This document shows, piece after piece, positions 37,441-64,000 of a DNA stretch of 64,000 nt. This DNA is from Glandiceps talaboti (taxonomy: Eukaryota > Hemichordata > Enteropneusta > Spengelidae). The position numbers and the translations under genes are program-made. Location of the stretch: positions 3,037,216 to 3,101,215 of the forward strand of contig NC_135557.1 of NCBI RefSeq assembly GCF_964340395.1. The letters run 5' to 3'. The stretch's first letter is position 1. The number at the start of each line of letters is the position of its first letter. Under the pieces are notes generated by a model, which did no database searches, was not told where the DNA came from, and saw nothing but the letters and a program-made list of their open reading frames with translations.

Positions 37441-39156
37441 CTTTGAAATGCTGTCGTTTAAGTAGAATGTATATAGTAGTTACTAGATATGTTTATTTGG
37501 AATAAATAGCTTTAAAAAGAGAGCCCTGGACGATTTGAATTACTGATTAAAATACCCAACTGCTTGCAACTAGTTGTTCTGATGGCATGGCTACTTTTTT
37601 ACATTCATTTTGAACATTTCAACACCTTGAATATTCAGTTTAATTTTCTCATTATACATTGTATAGAAGTATACATTCATGTGGGCAATGGACACATTAC
37701 TATAGAAGAGGGGGCTGTCAATAACAGAACAAAGTGTAATTGCAGAGGGAAAATAAACGAAAGCCCCTTAAGTCGGTGTAAATATTCGTATTCATATAAA
37801 TGTTTCAATAGATGCAAGTTATGTGTGTGCACGCGCTGTACCATACAGGATATATCACTTAATTAGCAAGAGTGTCAAGGTCTGAAAAATGGCTAAAAAC
37901 AAGAGTTACCTCACATGGTTTGAATACATCATATGTTCGGTTAGAGAAACATCTGGGTCATTATAAAACAGGTGTTGGCTCTTTTAATTCTCTTGTGCAA
38001 TCTCACAGGAGGCAGTTTCCATGGTGACAGTGACATTAAATTGAAGGATGCTAAAGATTACAAAAACGTCATATCCCGGACTCCAGAAGTGATATAATCA
38101 TAACCAAAGAATGTCTATAAATATTTGTTGGGACAGGCAACTCATTGATCACATGACCTTTCCGATCAAAGGTCAATATCAAGGTCGAAATTCAACGTCA
38201 TCTTATTTTGTCTATATTTCTATTATAAGAATACGAGATGTACAGAAAAATGTCCCGAGGGATTGGTGCCAGACTTTAACCTATTGTCAACTTAGTTTAG
38301 AAATGTCATTTTTTGAAAAAGACATAAAGAAATGTGGGCATTTGGGGAGATCAGTAATCAGACGTGAAGAAAATTACAATTCTTAAATGGGAAGAATCAC
38401 ATAAAATGGCGTTAGTAGTATATAGTCAAAGTTGTAAATGTGAGTGTGAAGAACTGGTGAACAACGTACTTTTAAATACCAATAATCATTTATTGTCATG
38501 TTTCATATATACATTTCACACAAATTTTATTTTACACGTATCGTACGTACAAAACTCCAATGGCGATTGGTTATTGAATATTTGAGCATGTTTGGACATC
38601 TTTACATATCTTAACACGATTAAAGATGCCCACCAAAGACGCAAGAACTGGCGTCAACGAACTGTCATCTTACGAGTCTATACTGTAATCTGAGGGTGAA
38701 TTTAAATCAAATTTCCCCGACGATATTCCATGTTCTACAATGTATTCTTTTGTTAAATTAATTTTATTAGATTAAGAATTAAACAATCTACCTATGATAG
38801 ATACAGCAATTGTGAAGATTTTCCCTCTATTAATAATCAAACTCGATGTTACCGATTTCCAGAAAAAACTCTTTATTTTCCAAAACTGGCGAGTTTTCTC
38901 ATGTCCGTCTAGCTAAATATTATGAATAACAATTCAAAATAAATGCGAAATGTTTTAAATTTCACGATTTTAGTTGACTTTGTATGCGAAATGCGAAGTC
39001 CTAAAACATGAGGTTTTTGTTACATATATGATGACGTCATCACTAAAATATATCATTAATAAAACTGATGAATAGTATATAATAAATGTCTCCTGTAATG
39101 TTCAGGGTGTTACAAGTACTATACTAACCACACGTCTTCGTGTGTGTGAGATAGAT
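37441..39156. other. no gene recognised
   Basis: Short frames at 37564-37866, 38111-38386 and 38364-38585 have no motif or splice context that I trust. Confidence 0.4.
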
Positions 39157-39157
39157 A

Positions 39158-39254
<97 letters not shown>

Positions 39255-39325
39255 GGAGGGAGAGAGAGTGGGAGAGAGAGGAAGAGAGGGAGGGAGGGAG
39301 GGAGAGAGGGGGAGGGAGAGAGAGG

Positions 39326-39419
<94 letters not shown>
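39157..39419. repeat. (GA)n microsatellite with a (GT)n core and GGGA-rich middle
   Basis: 263 bp of GA dinucleotides with an internal TG run (39220-39240) and GGGA-rich section. Overlapping frames on both strands (poly Glu-Arg, poly Leu-Ser) are artefacts. Confidence 0.97.
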
Positions 39420-39421
<2 letters not shown>

Positions 39422-39619
39422 AAAAGTTAATCTACACTGCATGTAAAAAGACATGAATGTGCAGAGGGGCTTTTGTACGAGAATTCAAAATGTAACGTTT
39501 TACCAAGGTATTATTTGGATACTTATTTAGTGTAGATCCAATAGGCTTCGTGATGAATTAATTTCTATTCTCTTTCACAGGTGACTTGAAAGCAGTAGGA
39601 GTAATCAATACAAGTGTAT

Positions 39620-40960
39620 TAAAGGCAGGAATAATAAGTCTGACTGGACTTTTGATTTACGTTGATAGCAGTAACCAGTGGTGCTATTAATACTTGAACC
39701 CAGTGACTTGGAAAAGAGCCAGTGTGCAAGATTGTATTGAATAATACAAGGAGCAATTGTTTGAACTTAAGATGGGTATGCTGAAGATTTTCAGGTGAAA
39801 TATCACCAATACCAGGTGCCTCATTATCTTTAAAATGAAACAATGAATGTTCAAGTTCATCGAATCCATAGTAATATCTTGATCTAAACGAAAAGTCATA
39901 TTTGACCATGTCTTTCCACCAGGGTAAATCTTGGGCAGAGGATGTGTAAGTGTGGTGCGTATGTGACAAAGTTCCACCTTTGACTTAATTTATCCCCCCC
40001 CCGGTTATCTCTCACCCGGGGGTTGTAGACAGTCAAAAGCGGTACTGCGTCTCGTATTACCATTGGATAGAGATGGTGGTTAGATGGGTAACAGGTAGGG
40101 TAAAGGTTGGGTAAATGTGGGTCACAGGTAGGGTAAAGGTTGGGTAAATGTGGGTCACATGTAGGGTAAAGGTTGGGTACATGTGGGTAAATTAGACTTC
40201 GTATAGTCACTCAAATCAACATCACATCAGAATGAGACGAGTCTAAATTATCCAAAAAGTTGTTTGCTTCATTGTAAAAATCTGTATATTTGTCATCAAT
40301 ATTAACTACAGGTGTGAAAACAAATTTGAAAAAAAGGTCTACTCATTCACGAGCTTGAATATCAGTCGAGGGGCCCGATTTCCCACCTTTGAAGAAAGCC
40401 CTTAAATCCTTACTATTTTCCTGTGTTGCAGCATACAAAAGTTTATCTTTTTTATGGTCTCTGACTCTATCATCGTTCTTTTTTCTGCTTGATCACTGAA
40501 TGATAGGCCTTCCTACACATTTCATAATAAGTTAGTGAAATTTGAAATGAGTAGCGAAATTTATTTAAAGATTTAAAAAGTTTAATTTTTGCATTTTGAA
40601 AATCTGTGTCAAACCAGGTGTTTCGATTTTGATTGATATTTCTATTATTTAAATTACACTTCATAAAAGATGTAGCTTGCTGTAACAGTTCAAGTACAAC
40701 ATTAGCAGTGTCATTGATATGGTCTTAATAGATACATGTATAAAAAGAATCAGTAAGAGCACGAAACTGGTCCCCTTCCCAATACATATCAAAAGTTTCT
40801 TTTAAAATTTTCTTTCCGAACATTAAATAAAAAAAACAACAATTGGTAAATGATCAGATTCATGTCTATCACCAACATAGAAATCACTAATAAAGTATGT
40901 GAACAACAATTGCAATAAAAATTGCTGATGTTTGTAATAAAGTTCATAAACATATGTGTA
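39620..40960 (-). mobile_element. CR1/Jockey-like non-LTR retrotransposon, decayed 5'-to-mid fragment
   Basis: On the minus strand, in order: near 40840-40890 the endonuclease end with ESDHLPIVVFF (SDH is the family's catalytic Asp-His motif); at 40470-40664 the linker with RNTWFDTDFQNAKIKLFKS and YHSVIKQKKE; at 39619-39969 the start of the reverse transcriptase with DNEAPGIGDISPENLQH (family pattern NKAPG-DGI), then LFNTILHTGSFPSHW. Pieces lie in different frames and are split by a short minisatellite at 40083-40195. The YADD box is missing, so the copy is dead and truncated. Confidence 0.8.
40083..40195. repeat. 33-bp minisatellite inside the non-LTR relic
   Basis: About three units of gggtaaaggttgggtaaatg plus tgggtcacaggta. 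The minus frame over it (YPTCDPHLPNL repeats) is not a gene. Confidence 0.85.
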
Positions 40961-41614
40961 ATAAATAAACCTGCCGAAATTTATTTAAAATAAAGCAAAT
41001 TGAGGTGGTTCGACCCAATATTTAGATAAACAGAGTTACCTATCCCAAACTTGAACATGAGATAAGATTTCATCATTACAGATTTCTTAAAATCAATTTA
41101 TAGCAATTATTTTATTCTAAAGTCACTTGGATCTTCGAGTCCTCGATCGATTTTCAATAGATCTGCCTGCCTGCCTGCCTGCATGCCTGCCTGTCTGCCT
41201 GCTTGCTTGCTTGCTTGCTTAGATATCTCGTTGGCCCTCCATTTACCAATGTATCCGACCAAATCACCTGTTAACGAATCCATCACTCGATCCAAACCTC
41301 GTGAATGAATGGATGAAAGTATTTTATGATCTCACAATAAATATTACAATACTTCAAATACTGTAAACTTATTGTTTAGCAAAAAAATAGGGAAAGTGGT
41401 AGGTGGCATATGTCTCATAGTATCATATATTAAATTATTTTATAAGTACATCTCACCCCTTCCAGAAAACAACACTCTTTTAGCATTAAATTTTGACAAA
41501 CAAGAATTAGAGCAAAATAGCAAGAACAAAATGCAGAGAAATCTACCACATACCCTCACTTTCGAGATATGTTTCGCTATATAAGCTTCTGCAGTATTTC
41601 TGACAACCTCTCCC
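40961..41614. other. no gene recognised; (TGCC)n microsatellite
   Basis: A tgcc/tgct repeat lies at 41164-41220. Otherwise AT-rich sequence with nothing supported. Confidence 0.45.
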
Positions 41615-44050
41615 TTAAGACTTAACTATCAAATCAGTGCTGTGATCATTGCCTGATTCATGAATCTGTAGAACTGTCACTTTATGAACCTGGTCCTCGC
41701 CTAAATCATGGTTGTTTTTAGTTTCTTCACAATGAATGTGACCTTCTTTCCTCAACATTTCATCATGTGACATTTCACTCTGTGGATTCATTTCTGACTT
41801 CCTCGGTTCCTCTTTGTATATCTTGCTAGCTTCATCTTTATTTACCATCTCCTTCTCGACAACACTTTTCTTCTTGGCCTCTATTTTTGTTTTCCCAACA
41901 GACTCTGACAAATCATTCAGTTTATCCACCGCCAAGATCGTTCCCCAACAGTCTTGCTAAAGTGAAAAAGAATGAATAAGAGATACGGTTTTTTGTTAAA
42001 TGCACCATTTCAGGAAGTCTATTTAGCGGAAAGCAGCATGACTCAGTTCCCATTAATTGCATTCTATGAGATCTCACAACAATTGTATATGTCAATTTAC
42101 TGCTAGAATTATTGTTTGTTGTGATTTTTCTTTTTTGTATGTTATTAATTGTGATGGTTCCTATGGTAACGTGTAATGTTCTGTGTATACACTTACCGGT
42201 ATATTTGTTAGTCCTTAGGGATACAAGCTTGATTAGCTTTGCTATATGTCTTCACCCCTTTTTGCAATGTACATTCTGTATGTGTATCTATTTTAAGCTT
42301 GATTTTACTATTTTGATTTTACTATTTTGGTGAATAAATGTTATTATTAGTATTAATATCCCAATGCCCGTTCATGCTTCTGACAGCCATGTAATTACCT
42401 CAGATTCATTCACTGTGTTTATGAATTTACTTGATAGACATAATAATGGCATTTGCTATTGACATAGCTGTGCCATGCATAGTTAGAAATTATTTGGAAG
42501 TTGCTGTAATATGCAAGGATTGTCATATAAAACATATCCCAACCCAAATGTGTCTACTTTACTGAGAGATACAAATGTTAACTCTTTGTACAGTCTAATG
42601 TATAGAACACGTGTGTGACATATCGCTAACGTTAAACAAAACATAATATATACAATAATGATGTTAGGGGTTAAACATCAGAAGGTTTGATGAAAATAAG
42701 CAGTAATCATAATATAATTACACTAAGCTGGTACTTACATTATTTATAGCTGGTACTTACATTACTCAAAACGTGCATTTTTTAGGTTATTTATATCTGG
42801 TACTTACATTACTCATGTCAGTTAATACATGGTTAACATCTATATCGCCATGATAACATTTACATTTATGCAGAGCATTGATAGCTGTAGCCAAGTCATC
42901 AATCATTTGTTTTTTATCATTGGTGAATACGATGTCCCAATCTGTGAACTCATTTAATTTAACTAGATTATCTGGGTGGTTGCTAAAGATGGGTGACCAA
43001 CACAATCTCCTTTTCCGTATCATCATCTCCTGTTCATCTTTGAAATAATGTAATTTCACTGGAAATTTGGAAAACAAAATGAAAATTATTTAACCTCACG
43101 CTAGGAGGTCAAACTATAGAAGAAGGTGAATATTAAAGTATTCTCACGTAGGCATATGTACTATAACTCATTAAACGTTAGTTACCTAGTTACTTACCTA
43201 GGGAGTACAATATCATTACTAACTAATTTGTTTATAATTTTGATAAATTAACTTACAAAGGTGGAATAATAGTATAAACAGTTATCATTGCCTATAAATA
43301 ATCAATTAAATAACAATTTGACATACAATTGACCTTTTTCAATTCAGTCATCTTGTCCAGATTTAAACTGAATGCCCCCCGAAAGGGCAAACCATAGGCT
43401 TCTGCTCATACACACATTGTTGGAATGTATTCTTAGAAAGATATTGCCTAATTATCGAAAATAGTTGATTATGCACATTACTCATTAAAAAATAAAATCT
43501 ACGCCAACAGGCTTTATAGGATGCGACTACTACATTGATTATGTATTTATCACATAATTAAGTTCTTCCACCTTTTCCTCCATTTTGAATCGACTTTTGC
43601 GAATACTGCATCTTTTCATCGCACATTATTCTTCATCGCGTATTAAAAATGGCGACGGTGGCTATGCAAATTACGTAATCGCGTGACCTGTTGCGAGGTC
43701 ACCTTCCATGCAGGCTACACTGTGCCGTGGTTTCTAGACCAAATTATCGGTTATAACCTAGCGATGTAAATGTTATATCAAATTTATTTAATTATATCAA
43801 ATTTAAAACGTAAGTAAACTTTGTCTGAATGCGAATTTTGTTCCGACATTTTGATTATATAAGCTCAAAATTACGTTCTGAGCTTTGAGCTCGACGGAAA
43901 ATCGTACCGGGCGCGAGCCTACATACAAATTGTTATTGATAATCCACATGATTTTTAGATAGAATAAAATATGTTCAATAAAAATAAAAGTACCTCTACG
44001 TATCGGAGTCATGCCACCCAATGGTGTATGTAAAGTAATGTGTGCATTTA
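41615..44050 (-). CDS. protein-kinase-like gene, three exons seen, 5' end unresolved
   Basis: Exon A (43994-44050, acceptor tactttcaaacag, donor GAG|GTACTT) reads NAHITLHTPLGGMTPIRR. Exon B (42808-43058, acceptor tttccaaatttccag, donor AAT|GTAAGT) joins in phase and reads VKLHYFKDEQEMMIRKRR, then HPDNLVKLNEF, then CYHGDIDVNHVL. The VK may be the beta-3 lysine, and HGDxxxNHVL matches the HRDxKxxNIL catalytic loop of protein kinases with Gly for Arg. Exon C (41615-41956, acceptor tttttcactttag) follows in phase 0 with QDCWGTILAVDKLND and a long hydrophilic Lys/Glu/His tail to a TAA. No DFG motif or C-lobe is visible in exon C, so the protein may be a truncated or pseudo-kinase, or a C-lobe exon may be missed between B and C. 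Upstream exons are not identified. Confidence 0.55.
42733..42807 (-). repeat. three copies of the exon B splice-donor segment
   Basis: On the minus strand the donor of exon B (GTAAGTACCAGATATAAATA, 42788-42807) is followed by further GTAAGTACCAGCTATAAATA copies with donors at 42755-42760 and 42733-42738. The second copy also keeps the preceding GAGTAAT from the exon end. Confidence 0.85.
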
Positions 44051-44846
44051 CTGTTTGAAAGTACATATTAATTATTACGACAACTTGATCGTAGCGTAGC
44101 AGGAACACTTGAACAATTAAGAAAAAATGTTTGGTAGATAAGGGGTGATATGCGATTTTGATCTGCCCTGTTTGACGTAGCAGATATGCACATGCTTATG
44201 TGATAAATGTATGGATTGGATTTGAGGTGTGCATTCCTTAGATATGGCTTAAATACCAAAACTCAGTATTTATGCAAATTACTCAATAAAACTAAAAACT
44301 ATGCCTACATACTTTTTAGGACATGTATGCTCATTATGCTTGATATGTGTTGATTTCCAGCTTGTTAGATTCAGGCGTTCATCAAATATGAGCAATCAAA
44401 GTATCACTTGCCGTATGCTGAAAATCCATCTACTTTTGTCGCTTGATCATCAAGCACTCAGTCTCATTTGACAGTGCTTTTCTCGACGTATATTTAGTAA
44501 GGTTGTAGTGCGGAAAGGAAGCTTTCAATTGATGTATAATACATGGGGATTGGACAATTGGGAAAAATTGGTGAAAACGTCTTAGTGTCACCATGTGTAT
44601 ACGTACATGGACGATAGCACAAAGCATCAACTGCGACTGTGCAGTTGATCAAATTGTAACCTCCGGTTTTGGAGTTATGTTTGACTGATTAGATGTTTTC
44701 CAAAATCCAAATTCAGTTTTTGCCCTTACCATATGAATGATGTGTAGCAATTTTCGTTAAAATCGATGAATTAGTGTTGGAGATATCGTGTCCACAGACA
44801 GACAGACACGCACGCACGCACGCACGCACGCAAACACACCCATGAA

Positions 44847-44888
<42 letters not shown>

Positions 44889-45079
44889 AACAAACAAACA
44901 AACAAAAACATGACATAACCTCCCCTTATGAGAGGTAAAGTAAATGAATCTCTTTTGTAGTTATTGTTGTAATATATGTCATCTCCTAATTCTTGATCTC
45001 TGATATGCAAAGATTAAGGACCTCAATGGTGTATCTATTGTTGCGTTCATTGTGATTATATTGTATTAGTGCATGTACA
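43059..45079. other. intron and intergenic sequence with a dispersed repeat and microsatellite
   Basis: 43357-43510 and 44260-44800 hold pieces of a dispersed repeat (ccagatttaaactgaatgcc; catatgaatgatgtgtagca; ggagatatcgtgtccacaga) that recurs near 60600-61050 in the other orientation. A compound (CGCA)n/(CA)n/(CAAA)n microsatellite lies at 44798-44906. An ATGGCGACGGTGGC at 43649 is CG-rich but leads to no supported exon. Confidence 0.45.
44798..44906. repeat. compound microsatellite (GACA, CGCA, CA, CAAA)
   Basis: Runs of cagacaga, cgcacgca, cacaca and caaacaaa. They sit directly next to acacgatatct-type sequence, the end of a dispersed repeat. The frames across them are artefacts. Confidence 0.95.

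Positions 45080-64000
<18,921 letters not shown>

Noticed and set aside
39142-39454. Arg-Glu and Leu-Ser frames
   Set aside because: Pure (GA)n/(CT)n translation.
40083-40195. telomere-like GGGTAA repeats
   Set aside because: The unit is 33 bp with mixed words, only three copies, inside a retrotransposon relic.

Overview
This is a piece of a metazoan nuclear genome from an invertebrate, probably marine. Genes are split by AT-rich introns with GT-AG boundaries, the exon modules (CUB, C-type lectin, LDLa, LRR, LGR-type 7TM) are animal-type, and Penelope-like, Ty3/gypsy chromodomain, CR1/Jockey-like and SINE-like elements sit among many tandem arrays. The sequence does not decide between a lophotrochozoan and an invertebrate deuterostome.

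Layout. 0-5 kb: a Penelope-like reverse transcriptase relic (+), a large glycosyltransferase-like exon (-) and an unidentified broken coding relic (+). 6-12 kb: a two-exon gene (-) with 21-residue tandem repeats in its product, two related CACTTCCCA-type minisatellites in opposite orientation, and small candidate coding pieces. 15.0-23.9 kb: a Ty3/gypsy retrotransposon with LTRs that look identical (687 bp each) and a 4-bp target duplication; its only visible defect is a frame break in gag. 26.8-35.9 kb: two arrays of one 70-bp satellite bracket about 4 kb that holds a small three-exon gene (-) beside a probable divergent promoter. 36.4-37.4 kb: a 37-bp array. 39.6-41.0 kb: a CR1/Jockey-like relic (-). 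41.6-44.1 kb: exons of a protein-kinase-like gene (-).

The main gene fills 45.08-64.0 kb on the minus strand and runs off the right edge. Eighteen exons join in one consistent phase: CUB, C-type lectin (3 exons), seven LDLa exons, an LRR N-cap, five LRR exons (81 nt then four of 72 nt), and one 7TM exon. This is a large mosaic receptor of the LGR/GRL101 type, about 1,050 residues of which are in the window.

The most unusual structure is in its introns. Two minisatellites begin exactly at the 5' splice site of an LRR exon, and their repeat unit carries that splice site, giving tens of GTAAGT or GTGAGT copies in a row. Two more arrays in the same gene also carry a GTRAGT per unit, and the kinase-like gene has a three-copy version. 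The intergenic satellites lack this motif. Very long open frames inside the 48-bp arrays are artefacts of a period divisible by three.
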